Shown here: positions 26,895-35,726 of the stretch, in pieces | Position numbering within the stretch: the first letter of the stretch is position 1 | How the letters are laid out: each line of letters begins with the position of its first letter | DNA from: Wylensekiella montiformis | GTDB lineage: Bacteria; Bacillota; Negativicutes; Selenomonadales; Selenomonadaceae | DNA length: 64,000 nt | Direction of reading: 5' to 3' | NCBI RefSeq assembly: GCF_009697385.1 | Contig: NZ_VUNL01000001.1 | Span: 1-64,000, forward strand | Position numbers and translations under genes: made by a program | Notes under the pieces: model-generated | Databases searched by the model: none | Told to the model about the DNA's origin: nothing | Seen by the model: only the letters and a program-made list of their open reading frames with translations

Positions 26895-28427
26895 TTGTTT
26901 TTTCTTGCACTATCTCCCATCCTCTGGCTGGTCGCTGCCCTCAGCATCTTCCACCTGCCGGGACACAGAGCCTGTTCGCTTGCGCTGGCCATCGCCGCAG
27001 CCGTCGGCATGGCCGCATTCGGCATGACCGCCCCGCATATGCTGCAGGCTGTACTGGAAGGAACCGCGCTTGCCTGCTGGCCGATCCTGCTGGTAATCAT
27101 CGCGGCCATTTTCACTTACAATCTCTCGCTCCACACCAAAGGCATGGACATCATCAAGAAAATGCTCACTTCTGTCAGCAATGACCGGCGCGTATTAATC
27201 CTGCTCATCGGCTGGGGATTCGGCGGTTTTCTGGAAGGAATGGCCGGTTTCGGCACGGCGATTGCGATACCGGCCGGGATGCTCGCCGGCATTGGGATTT
27301 CCCCGATTCTTTCCGCATCGGTCTGCCTGATCGCCAATTCCGTTCCAACGGCCTATGGATCGATCGGCATCCCGCTGGTAACGCTCGGCAATGTGACCGG
27401 GATCGATGCGACGAAACTGGCCGCCTATACTGCGCTCCAGCTGGCGCCGCTGACGCTGATCTGCCCGCTGCTCATGACCATCACGGCCGGCGGTTCTCTT
27501 AAAGCGCTTCACGGCATGTTCCTCCTCTGTATCGCTTCCGCGGCGGCCTTTCTTCTGCCGGAACTGGCGGTAGCTTTTTTCCTTGGGCCGGAACTGGCTG
27601 TTGTCGCAGGGTCTATTGGCGCTATGGCCGCCATTGTCGCCTTCGCCAGGCTGTTCCCGCTGAACGACCCGGCCTATGCCCTGCCGCCCCATGAAGATAA
27701 AGCGGCGGTAACGCTCAGTCAGGGCCTGAAAGCATGGCTTCCGTTTCTTCTCATTTTTCTGTTTCTGCTCGCTACTTCAAAGCTCATCCCAGCCATCCAT
27801 GATCCGCTGAATCTCATAAAGACCTCCGTACTCATTTATCAAGGGGAAGGCGGATCGCCATATACCTTCACCTGGGTCGCCACTCCCGGCGTGCTCATCC
27901 TGCTCGCTGCCTTCATCGGCGGCAAGGTGCAGGGCGCCGGAACCGGCGAAATGGTTCAGGTCCTTCGACGCACGATCATCAATCTGCGCTTCACGATTCT
28001 GACGATTATCACCGTCATTGCCACAGCCAAAGTCATGGGATATGCGGGCATGACGCACGAAATCGCCGAGACCGCCGTCGCAGCGACGGGCAGCGCTTAT
28101 CCGGCAGTCGCCGCGTTCATCGGCTCGATCGGAACCTTCATCACCGGATCTGCTACATCCAGCTGCGTCCTGTTCGGCAAGCTGCAGACGGATTCTGCGC
28201 AGGCCATTGGCGCCGGTCCGTCCGTACAGGCATGGATCGCCGCAGCCAACGCTACGGGAGCCTGCGCCGGCAAAATGGTATCTCCGCAGAGCATTGCCAT
28301 CGGGGCAGCAGCCATCGGCGCAGCCGGCGCTGACGGAAAGCTTCTTCACTTTGCGGTGAAGATCTACCTCCCCTTTGTCGTAATCATGGGACTCATCGTC
28401 TACTTCGGGCAGTGGGTCATCGGCTGA
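26895..28427 (+). CDS. lctP: L-lactate permease, LctP family
   Basis: A 510-residue membrane protein with about twelve to fourteen hydrophobic segments. Family motifs include GFLEGMAGFGTAIAIPA, ANSVPTAYGSIGIP and the C-terminal ATSSCVLFGKLQ and GACAGKMVSPQSIAIG. It carries lactate or glycolate with H+. In an anaerobe it could import lactate for propionate fermentation or export it. The start is uncertain: a TTG at 26895 lies after AGGAGAAAGGA, and no ATG is better placed. It is monocistronic with its own promoter and terminator. Confidence 0.92.
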   Translation: MFFLALSPILWLVAALSIFHLPGHRACSLALAIAAAVGMAAFGMTAPHMLQAVLEGTALACWPILLVIIAAIFTYNLSLHTKGMDIIKKMLTSVSNDRRVLILLIGWGFGGFLEGMAGFGTAIAIPAGMLAGIGISPILSASVCLIANSVPTAYGSIGIPLVTLGNVTGIDATKLAAYTALQLAPLTLICPLLMTITAGGSLKALHGMFLLCIASAAAFLLPELAVAFFLGPELAVVAGSIGAMAAIVAFARLFPLNDPAYALPPHEDKAAVTLSQGLKAWLPFLLIFLFLLATSKLIPAIHDPLNLIKTSVLIYQGEGGSPYTFTWVATPGVLILLAAFIGGKVQGAGTGEMVQVLRRTIINLRFTILTIITVIATAKVMGYAGMTHEIAETAVAATGSAYPAVAAFIGSIGTFITGSATSSCVLFGKLQTDSAQAIGAGPSVQAWIAAANATGACAGKMVSPQSIAIGAAAIGAAGADGKLLHFAVKIYLPFVVIMGLIVYFGQWVIG

Positions 28428-28452
28428 ACCGATTCTTTCCTAATAGAACACG

Positions 28453-28497
28453 CGATAAGAGGGCATCCTGAGACCGGGATGCCCTCTTATCGCCTTT
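28453..28497 (+). terminator. Terminator of lctP
   Basis: 16-bp perfect arms (28453-28468, 28477-28492) followed by CCTTTTGG, 26 bases past the lctP stop. Confidence 0.8.
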
Positions 28498-28594
28498 TGG
28501 ACGGCAACGGCAAAAAGCCAACTGGCGTCCCTGCTTTGTGTTATACTATAATAAAACAGATTTACCCATATCAAAACAACAGGATGATTGCCAT

Positions 28595-29494
28595 ATGATT
28601 GAACTGGAACGGCTCCAGACGGAGCAGCGCAATCCGCGCACCAAAAACATTGACTGTCTGCCGACGCTTGACGTCGTGCGCCTTCTCAACGCAGAGGACA
28701 AGACGGTTCCGCTTGCCATCGAAAAAATCCTGCCGCAGATCGCGGAGGCTGCCGACCTCATCGCCGACCATCTCGCAGCAGGCGGACGCCTCTTTTATCA
28801 GGGCGCAGGAACCTCGGGACGTCTCGGCATCCTCGATGCGGTCGAATGTCCGCCGACCTATCGCACCGATCCATCGCGCATCGTAGGATTAATCGCCGGC
28901 GGCACACCGGCCATCTTCCGTGCGCAGGAGGGCGCTGAAGACCAAGAATCGCTTGGCGCTGAGGATCTCCGGAAACACGATTTCTCAGCGGCCGATGTGC
29001 TTGTCGGCATCGCCGCCTCAGGACGCACACCGTACGTACTCGGCGGTTTGCATTATGCACGTTCGCTCGGCGCGGCGGCCATCGCGCTCACGTGCTCAAA
29101 GAATTCTCCTGCCGCAGCAGCTGCCGATCTTGCGCTTGAGCCGGTCACAGGGCCTGAGGCGATTACGGGATCAACGCGCATGAAGGCGGGTACCGCACAG
29201 AAGCTCGTCCTCAATATGCTTTCCACTGCTGCGATGATAAGGCTCGGCAAAACTTACGGCAATCTCATGATCGATGTAAACGCCTCGAACGCCAAGCTCA
29301 CAGAACGGGCCATACGCATTGTTATGGAAGTCAGCGGCGCCCCCCGGGAAGATGCCGCTGCCACGCTTTCCGCCTGCGGCGGAAGCGCCAAGCTCGCCAG
29401 TCTTGTCCTACTGACTGGGGACGATGTGGAAACATGCCGGAAGCTGCTGGCAGACAAGCGGGGAAAACTGCGCGATGCGCTGAAGAAAAAATAA
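28595..29494 (+). CDS. murQ: N-acetylmuramic acid 6-phosphate etherase
   Basis: A 299-residue SIS-domain protein. It shows GAGTSGRLGILDAVECPPTY (sugar-phosphate site), IAASGRTPYVLGG and ITGSTRMKAGTAQKLVLNM, which are MurQ signatures. It removes the lactyl ether of MurNAc-6-phosphate, giving GlcNAc-6-phosphate and lactate. ATG 28595 sets the usual N terminus (IELERLQTEQRNPRTKNID). murP and mupG follow, a muropeptide-sugar recycling operon. A possible -10 TATAAT lies at 28547-28552, but the -35 is poor. Confidence 0.97.
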   Translation: MIELERLQTEQRNPRTKNIDCLPTLDVVRLLNAEDKTVPLAIEKILPQIAEAADLIADHLAAGGRLFYQGAGTSGRLGILDAVECPPTYRTDPSRIVGLIAGGTPAIFRAQEGAEDQESLGAEDLRKHDFSAADVLVGIAASGRTPYVLGGLHYARSLGAAAIALTCSKNSPAAAAADLALEPVTGPEAITGSTRMKAGTAQKLVLNMLSTAAMIRLGKTYGNLMIDVNASNAKLTERAIRIVMEVSGAPREDAAATLSACGGSAKLASLVLLTGDDVETCRKLLADKRGKLRDALKKK

Positions 29495-29512
29495 ATAAGG
29501 ATAGGAAAAATC

Positions 29513-30889
29513 ATGACCAGCAAGGAATTAGCCTCTGCGATCCACAGCATACTGGGGGCAGAAGAACATATAAACCGCATATATCACTGCATGACGCGTC
29601 TGCGTCTCGTCTTTGATCAGGAAGATAGCGCGGCCGATACGGAACGCCGCAAAAAAATCGAAGCACTCGACGGCGTTATCGGCACGCACAGCGACGGGCC
29701 GGAACTTCAGATCATCCTCGGTCCCGGCAAGGCGGCCAACGTCTATGACGCGTTTTGTGCGCTCCGGCAGACGGAGGCCGCGCCAAAAACGGCCGGCGAA
29801 TCAAAGCCGCCGTTCGATGGCGGCAGGGCTCTGCATGAAAAAATCCGGGCCAGAAACGCCACACCGGTCAAACAGTTTTTCCGCCGCATCGCCGGCATCT
29901 TCATCCCGCTGATTCCCGCCTTTATTGCCTGCGGCCTGATCAGCGGAATCCTGAACGTCACCTTAAAAACCTGGCCGGAAATGACCGCATCTTTCTGGAT
30001 ACAGCTTGCCGGCATCGCCGGCAATGTCATATTCTGGAGCATGAACCTTTTTGTCGGCGCTCAGGCCGCGAAAGCCTTCGGCGGAACGCCGATCCTCGGC
30101 GGTATCCTCGGCGGCCTCCTCAGCCATCCCGGACTCGCTTCTGTCGCCATGGACGGCATGGCATTCACACCGGGACGCGGCGGCGTCATATCCGTCCTGC
30201 TGGTCGCCGCGTTCGGAGCCTGGCTGGAGCAGCGCCTGCGCCGCATCATCCCGGAAATATTCAGCCTTTTTCTCACGCCGCTCCTCACATTTCTCATCGC
30301 GGGAACGTTCGCGCTTCTGCTGATTCAGCCGGCCGGCGGCCTGCTTTCCGATCTCATAGGTTCATCGGCCACTGCCGCCGTACAGCATGGTGGCGCCATC
30401 ACAGGATTTATTCTCGGCGGCGCCTGGCTTCCTATGGTCATGCTCGGCATCCATCAGACCTTCACCCCGATTCACGCGGAACTCCTTTCCCGTTACGGCG
30501 TGACGATTCTTCTTCCCATCCTTGCCATGGCCGGCGCCGGGCAGGTCGGCGCCAGCCTTGCAGTCTACCGCAGGACAAAAAATGCACAGCTCCGAAAAAC
30601 GATCTCTTCCGCGCTGCCTGTCGGCATTCTCGGCGTCGGTGAGCCGCTGATCTACGGTGTAACGCTGCCGCTCGGCCGTCCTTTTCTTGCCGCCTGTATC
30701 GGCGGAGCTTTTGGCGGCGCCGTACAGGCGGCTTTCGGCGTAGGCGCGGCCACGCTCGGCATCTCCGGACTTCCGCTGGCCGCCGGAACCGACCATATCG
30801 CCATATATCTGCTCGGCCTCTTGACCGCCTATACGGCAGGATTTCTGGCCTGCTGGATCATCGGCTTCGATGATCCGCCCGAAGCATGA
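29513..30889 (+). CDS. murP: PTS MurNAc-type IIBC permease
   Basis: A 458-residue protein: IIB domain (about 1-85) with phosphocysteine Cys26 in YHCMTRLRLVF, a linker, then a glucose-superfamily IIC domain (about 115-455) with IFIPLIPAFIACGLISGILN and GVGEPLIYGVTLPLGRP. It imports and phosphorylates MurNAc or GlcNAc-MurNAc; IIA must come from another protein (crr type), as none is fused. Its start is 18 bases after murQ, and it overlaps the spacer before mupG. Confidence 0.92.
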   Translation: MTSKELASAIHSILGAEEHINRIYHCMTRLRLVFDQEDSAADTERRKKIEALDGVIGTHSDGPELQIILGPGKAANVYDAFCALRQTEAAPKTAGESKPPFDGGRALHEKIRARNATPVKQFFRRIAGIFIPLIPAFIACGLISGILNVTLKTWPEMTASFWIQLAGIAGNVIFWSMNLFVGAQAAKAFGGTPILGGILGGLLSHPGLASVAMDGMAFTPGRGGVISVLLVAAFGAWLEQRLRRIIPEIFSLFLTPLLTFLIAGTFALLLIQPAGGLLSDLIGSSATAAVQHGGAITGFILGGAWLPMVMLGIHQTFTPIHAELLSRYGVTILLPILAMAGAGQVGASLAVYRRTKNAQLRKTISSALPVGILGVGEPLIYGVTLPLGRPFLAACIGGAFGGAVQAAFGVGAATLGISGLPLAAGTDHIAIYLLGLLTAYTAGFLACWIIGFDDPPEA

Positions 30890-30915
30890 CCGCAGCAACG
30901 GAAGGAGTACACGCT

Positions 30916-31995
30916 ATGGAAAACGGCATTTCGATCTATCCGGGGCTGGACAACACGCTGGCACAAAATCTCCAGTTGATCCAACAGGCCGCAGCCTGCG
31001 GCATCCGGCGCTTGTTCACCTCACTGCACATACCGGAAACCGACCCGGGACGCCTGAAGAAAGAACTGGCCCAGATATTAAAAGCAGCCCGCCGCTGCGA
31101 TATGGAAATCATTTCTGATATTTCCCCGGCAACGATGGAACTTCTCGGCATCCGGGAATTCAGCCCTTCGGCGTTCCGTATGCTCGGCATCACCACCCTG
31201 CGGCTTGATTATGGGTTCGGTCTGGAAGAAATCACGGCGCTTTCCCGCAATCGGCAGGGCATCCGCATCCAGCTCAATGCGTCGACCATCACGGGTAAGA
31301 TTCTCAGTGCGCTGGTCGAGCTGCATGCCAATTTCGGACAGATCGACGCATTGCACAACTTTTATCCCCGGCGCGGAACCGGCCTCAGCGAAGAATTTCT
31401 CGTGCGAAAAACCTCCATGCTGCACAAGCTCGGAATACGTACCGGAGCGTTCGTACCCTGCGCACAGGGACGCCGCGGCCCGCTCAGAGAAGGACTCCCC
31501 ACACTGGAAGAGCACCGGGAAGAAGATGCGGGGCTGGCTGCCCGTCATCTTGTCGCACTGGGAATCGATTCCGTCTTTCTCGCAGACTCCCTACCTTCTA
31601 TGCGGGAACTGCAGGCAATCGCCGCGCTGCGGGACGACGCCATCGTCCTGCAGGGCCGGATGATCACGAAAGATCCGGTCCAGCAGCAGCTGCTGCGCCA
31701 TACCTTCACCGCACGCGCGGATGAAGCCCGCGACGCTGTCCGGGCTCAGGAAAGCCGCAGCATACTGAAGCAATTCGGAGCGGATATTTCCCCGGATCAT
31801 ACGGATCCGCGCCCTGCCGGGGCCATCACGATCGACAACCGGAACTATCGGCGCTATATGGGAGAACTACAGATCATCCGCAATGCTCAGCCGGCCGATC
31901 CCCGCGTCAACGTTCCGGCCGTCATCTCCCAAAGCGATCAGAAACTGATCCCCTATATCACCCCCGGCAGAAAGTTTTCATTTCTCTTTGATTGA
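30916..31995 (+). CDS. mupG: MupG/DUF871-family 6-phospho-N-acetylmuramidase
   Basis: A 359-residue protein of the DUF871/MupG family: N-terminal TIM barrel (starts GISIYPGLDNTLAQNL, then MEIISDISPATMELLGI and IQLNASTITGKIL) and a C-terminal cyclophilin-like domain (after about 250). In Staphylococcus aureus MupG hydrolyses MurNAc-6P-GlcNAc brought in by MurP. With murQ and murP upstream the same pathway is inferred. ATG 30916 follows AAGGAG at 8 bases; the extended reading frame overlaps murP and is not supported. Confidence 0.92.
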   Translation: MENGISIYPGLDNTLAQNLQLIQQAAACGIRRLFTSLHIPETDPGRLKKELAQILKAARRCDMEIISDISPATMELLGIREFSPSAFRMLGITTLRLDYGFGLEEITALSRNRQGIRIQLNASTITGKILSALVELHANFGQIDALHNFYPRRGTGLSEEFLVRKTSMLHKLGIRTGAFVPCAQGRRGPLREGLPTLEEHREEDAGLAARHLVALGIDSVFLADSLPSMRELQAIAALRDDAIVLQGRMITKDPVQQQLLRHTFTARADEARDAVRAQESRSILKQFGADISPDHTDPRPAGAITIDNRNYRRYMGELQIIRNAQPADPRVNVPAVISQSDQKLIPYITPGRKFSFLFD

Positions 31996-32002
31996 AATTT
32001 GA

Positions 32003-32008
32003 TATAAT
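32003..32008 (+). promoter_or_regulatory. -10 box before the ArsR-type regulator
   Basis: TATAAT 30 bases before the ATG of the ArsR gene, in an AT-rich gap after mupG. No convincing -35 at the right distance, as might be expected for a regulated promoter. Confidence 0.35.
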
Positions 32009-32037
32009 ATAGTTACTAAAAAAATGGAGTGAATGAC

Positions 32038-32409
32038 ATGGCAGCAACAATTCCGGACGAAGATCTCTGCGAGATTCATCACACGCATCCGGATAAGCTT
32101 AGAGAATGTGCGGTCCGCAAACTCGACGATCAGACCAGTCTCGCACTGGCCGATCTCTTCAAGATACTGGGCGATAAAACACGTATCAAGCTTCTCTCCC
32201 TGCTGGCAGAGGAAGACGAGCTTTGTGTCTGCGATATCGCCGAATCTCTTCAAATGGGACAGTCCGCCATCTCGCATCAGCTGCGGGTGCTGCGCGCTGC
32301 ACGGCTCGTAAAATTCCGCAAGGCAGGCAAGGAGGCCTTTTACTCGCTCGACGACGATCACGTCGTCAAACTCATGCGTCAGGGACTGGAACATGTCCGT
32401 GAAATCTGA
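32038..32409 (+). CDS. ArsR/SmtB-family metal-sensing repressor
   Basis: A 123-residue winged-helix regulator. The DNA-reading helix is MGQSAISHQLRVLRAARLV. Metal ligands of two site types are visible: the alpha-3 motif ELCVCD (Cys63, Cys65) with N-terminal Cys11 and a His-rich stretch (CEIHHTHP), as in CadC/ZiaR, and the alpha-5 ligands DDDHVV..GLEHV (Asp, His108, His119), as in CzrA/SmtB. Zn, Cd or Pb sensing is likely. ATG 32038 has GGAG 8 bases upstream. No metal transporter is next to it, so its target is unclear; the CDF exporter of the window is 18 kb away. Confidence 0.92.
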   Translation: MAATIPDEDLCEIHHTHPDKLRECAVRKLDDQTSLALADLFKILGDKTRIKLLSLLAEEDELCVCDIAESLQMGQSAISHQLRVLRAARLVKFRKAGKEAFYSLDDDHVVKLMRQGLEHVREI

Positions 32410-32440
32410 CGCTTTCCAGATTACAGAAAGGACGATCCCG

Positions 32441-33202
32441 ATGAAGAACTCACGCTGGCGCAGAGCAGGCGTTGCCGCAGGCCTGTCTCTTATCCTGCTT
32501 TCCGGCACCGCTGCGGCCTCGCCGACGCTCCAGACCGGATCACACGGCCACAATGTAATGCTTCTCCAGCAGAAACTGAAGCAGGCAGGATATTCCATCG
32601 CCAGCGTCGACGGCGTATTTGGCGGCGAAACGGAACGCGCTGTCGCCGAATTTCAGCGCGACCGGAAACTTCGCATTACCGGCATTGTCAACAATGCTAC
32701 CTGGCGCGCCCTGCAGCGGGTTCGCCCCCAAAGCGGAAAAACGCCCGCTGTTCCCCATACGGCTGTTCCGGCGGCAAAACATGCCGCACCCGTTGCGGCC
32801 GCGCCAGACAATCTGCCGATCCTAAACCGCAGCAAAGTCGGCGCGCTCATCCGGACCGCCCGGTCTTATATCGGCGTGCCGTATAAATTCGGCGGCTCAA
32901 CGCCAAAGGCATTTGACTGTTCCGGCTATCTCCAATATGTCTTCGCTCAGAACGGCATTTCCATTCCGCGAACGGCAGATGAACAATACAAACTCGGCCG
33001 CCGAACAACCAGCAGCCGTCAGCTTGAGCCAGGAGACCTCGTATTCTTCACCACTTATGAACCGGGCGCTTCACACTGCGGCATCTATCTTGGAGACGGC
33101 GAATTCATCCATGCCGCATCAAGCACAGGCGTCCGCATCGACGCTCTGTCCAACAGCTATTGGGCTCCGCGCTATCTTGGCGGAAAGCACATCGTAAAAT
33201 AA
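32441..33202 (+). CDS. Secreted peptidoglycan endopeptidase (PG_binding_1 + NlpC/P60)
   Basis: A 253-residue protein: signal peptide (1-27), peptidoglycan-binding domain (about 30-92; LLQQKLKQAGYSIASVDGVF), Pro/Ala linker (about 98-125), NlpC/P60 domain (about 130-253) with the catalytic triad Cys160 (FDCSGYLQYVF), His212 (SHCGIYLGDG) and His224 (FIHAAS). It cuts D-Glu-diaminopimelate-type bonds in stem peptides. It starts 31 bases after the ArsR stop and may be co-transcribed with it, an unexpected pairing. ATG 32441 follows AAAGGA. Confidence 0.94.
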   Translation: MKNSRWRRAGVAAGLSLILLSGTAAASPTLQTGSHGHNVMLLQQKLKQAGYSIASVDGVFGGETERAVAEFQRDRKLRITGIVNNATWRALQRVRPQSGKTPAVPHTAVPAAKHAAPVAAAPDNLPILNRSKVGALIRTARSYIGVPYKFGGSTPKAFDCSGYLQYVFAQNGISIPRTADEQYKLGRRTTSSRQLEPGDLVFFTTYEPGASHCGIYLGDGEFIHAASSTGVRIDALSNSYWAPRYLGGKHIVK

Positions 33203-33211
33203 ACCAATAAA

Positions 33212-33264
33212 CCATCCATACAAAAAGAACGCTGATGACCTCAGCGTTCTTTTTGTATGGATGG
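33212..33264. terminator. Bidirectional terminator between NlpC/P60 gene and hemL
   Basis: 24-bp perfect arms (33212-33235 and 33241-33264) with A-rich/T-rich tracts inside, so it can work on both strands for the convergent transcripts. Confidence 0.85.
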
Positions 33265-33328
33265 ACATCCCGTTCAACCCATGATATGCTTTGCGGACAG
33301 GCCGCCTCCCGCAGGCAAAAGGCGAAAC

Positions 33329-34648
33329 TCAGCGACGGCTTTTCGCTACCTGTTCAAAGGCATTTCCCGCCGCGTCGATCGTGCGCTCAATGTCCTCCTC
33401 GCTGTGTGCCCCCGACATAAAGAGCGTCTCAAACTGCGAAGGAGCCAGATAAATTCCCTGCTCAAGCATGCTCAGGAACCATACTTTGAATGCCTCCTGA
33501 TCCGATGCACAGGAATCCTCATAATCCCATACCTCATGCTCATTGAAGAATATGCCAAACATGGATCCGGCCTGATGCGCCTGAATAGCGACTCCCGCCT
33601 TTCGGGCTTTTTCCTGCCAGCCCAGCAGAAGCTTTTTGGTTTTGAGCGTCAGCATACGGCTGTAATCGGCCTCGCCGGGTTCCGGCTCCGCCGTAATGAT
33701 CTTCAAGGTTTCCAATCCGGCTGTCATAGCCAGCGGATTGCCCGAAAGGGTGCCGGCCTGATAAACCGGACCAGCCGGCGATACTTTCATCATGATATCC
33801 CGGCGGCCGCCATAAGCCGCTACGGGCAGACCGCCGCCGATGATCTTGCCCAGGCAGGTCAGATCCGGCGTAATGCCATACGCCGCCTGTGCTCCGCCGA
33901 GTGAGGCGCGGAACCCGCACATAACCTCGTCGAAAATCAGCAGGGTACCATGCTGCTCGGTCAGGCGGCGCAGCGTGCGAAGATAACCCTGACGAGGCGG
34001 AACGCAGCCCATATTTCCGGCCACCGGCTCGACGATAACCGCTGCGATCTCATCGCCCATCTCTTCCATGATTTTGGTAATCGCATCGACGTCATTGTAC
34101 GGCACGCTAATCGTATCCTGCGCCGTTCCCCTAGTAACGCCCGGCGAACTCGGCACACCGAATGTCGCCATACCGGATCCGGCATGGACAAGCAGGCTGT
34201 CGCTGTGCCCGTGGTAGCAGCCGACAAATTTTACGATCTTTTCCCTTCCCGTATAGCCCCGCGCCAGACGCAGAGCGCTCATCGTAGCTTCCGTACCGGA
34301 ATTGACCATTCGGATGACTTCAATAGACGGATAGACTTTCATGACCAGTTTGGCCAGATCACTCTCCACACAGGTCGGCGCTCCATAGCTTGTACCGCGT
34401 GCCGCCGCTTCCTGAAGGGCCCTGACGACATTCGGATGCGCATGGCCGACCACCATCGGCCCCCATGAGCCGACGTAATCAATGTATTCGTTTCCGTCGA
34501 TATCATAGATCTTATCTCCCTGTGCCCGCGCAATGAACGGCGGATTGCAGCCGACATTGGCGTAGGAACGCACCGGACTGTTGACGCCGCCCGGCATAAG
34601 CGTTTTCGCCTCGGCAAAAGCCGCAGCGGACTTTTTCAGATTCAGCAT
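33329..34648 (-). CDS. hemL: Glutamate-1-semialdehyde 2,1-aminomutase
   Basis: A 439-residue class III aminotransferase fold. It has [11 protein letters not shown] at the N terminus, the substrate region [20 protein letters not shown] and the PLP Lys in [17 protein letters not shown]. It makes 5-aminolevulinate, the C5-pathway precursor of tetrapyrroles, from glutamate-1-semialdehyde made by HemA. ATG 34648 follows GAGGAGGAAAC and overlaps the hemB stop by 7 bases. It is the last gene of the operon. Confidence 0.97.
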   Translation of the reverse strand: MLNLKKSAAAFAEAKTLMPGGVNSPVRSYANVGCNPPFIARAQGDKIYDIDGNEYIDYVGSWGPMVVGHAHPNVVRALQEAAARGTSYGAPTCVESDLAKLVMKVYPSIEVIRMVNSGTEATMSALRLARGYTGREKIVKFVGCYHGHSDSLLVHAGSGMATFGVPSSPGVTRGTAQDTISVPYNDVDAITKIMEEMGDEIAAVIVEPVAGNMGCVPPRQGYLRTLRRLTEQHGTLLIFDEVMCGFRASLGGAQAAYGITPDLTCLGKIIGGGLPVAAYGGRRDIMMKVSPAGPVYQAGTLSGNPLAMTAGLETLKIITAEPEPGEADYSRMLTLKTKKLLLGWQEKARKAGVAIQAHQAGSMFGIFFNEHEVWDYEDSCASDQEAFKVWFLSMLEQGIYLAPSQFETLFMSGAHSEEDIERTIDAAGNAFEQVAKSRR

Positions 34649-35631
34649 GTTTCCTCCTCTTCTTTCAGCCATCTGGCCGCATCCATCGCATGATAGGTAA
34701 TAATGATGTCGGCGCCGGCACGCTTCATCCCCGTCAGCGTCTCCAGTACGATGCGCTTCTCATCGATCCAGCCGTTGGCAGCCGCAGCCTTCACCATGGC
34801 ATACTCGCCGCTGACATTATATACGGCAACAGGATGATGAATATGGTCCCGTACCTGACGCACAACGTCCAGATAGGCCAAAGCCGGTTTGACCATAATG
34901 ATGTCAGCGCCCTCCTCGATATCCAGATCCACTTCCTTCAGCGCTTCCTGCGCATTGGCCGGATCCATCTGATACTGACGGCGGTCGCCAAAGGCCGGCG
35001 CACTGTCTGCCGCGTCGCGGAACGGACCATAATACCCGGAAGCATACTTGACCGCATAGCTCATGATCGACACGTTGATGAATCCGTGATCGTCCAGCGC
35101 CTCACGGATCGCCGCTACACGGCCGTCCATCATGTCGGACGGAGCGATGATATCCGCGCCTGCTTCAGCCTGAGAAACGGCAACCTTCTGCAGAAGTCCG
35201 AGCGTCCTGTCATTGTCGACATAATGACCTTCCAGATGGCCGCAATGACCATGCGTAGTATACTGGCAGAGACAGACGTCGCCAACGATCATGAGCTCCG
35301 GCACGGCCGCCTTGATGGCCTTGATGGTCCGCTGAACCGGACTCGTCATATCCCAGGCACTCGAACCATCTTCATCTTTATACTCCGGCAGGCCAAAGAC
35401 CTCTACAGCGGGAATCCCCAGCTCCCGAATCTCCCGAGCCAGCTTCACCGCATTATCCACAGACAGATGAAAGCATCCGGGCATACTTGGAATCTCCTCC
35501 CGGACATTTTCTCCCGGCACGACAAAAATAGGATAAACAAAGTCTTTGGCCGAAAGATTGGTTTCCCGTACCATGGCGCGCATGGCAGGTGAAATGCGCA
35601 TACGGCGCGGACGCAGCTTCTGATTATACAT
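34642..35631 (-). CDS. hemB: Porphobilinogen synthase (delta-aminolevulinate dehydratase)
   Basis: A 329-residue TIM barrel. The Cys-rich zinc motif [18 protein letters not shown] marks a zinc-type enzyme; the two Schiff-base Lys lie in [17 protein letters not shown] and [14 protein letters not shown]. It condenses two 5-aminolevulinate to porphobilinogen. It follows cobA-hemD after 95 bases and overlaps hemL. Confidence 0.97.
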   Translation of the reverse strand: MYNQKLRPRRMRISPAMRAMVRETNLSAKDFVYPIFVVPGENVREEIPSMPGCFHLSVDNAVKLAREIRELGIPAVEVFGLPEYKDEDGSSAWDMTSPVQRTIKAIKAAVPELMIVGDVCLCQYTTHGHCGHLEGHYVDNDRTLGLLQKVAVSQAEAGADIIAPSDMMDGRVAAIREALDDHGFINVSIMSYAVKYASGYYGPFRDAADSAPAFGDRRQYQMDPANAQEALKEVDLDIEEGADIIMVKPALAYLDVVRQVRDHIHHPVAVYNVSGEYAMVKAAAANGWIDEKRIVLETLTGMKRAGADIIITYHAMDAARWLKEEEETC

Positions 35632-35726
35632 AATAAAACATCTCCCAAATCTGAGGCAGAACGATCTGCCGTCAAATCAATCGTGAAAAGCAGGCACCAC
35701 GGCGAAATATCCGCCGGCCTGCATCT

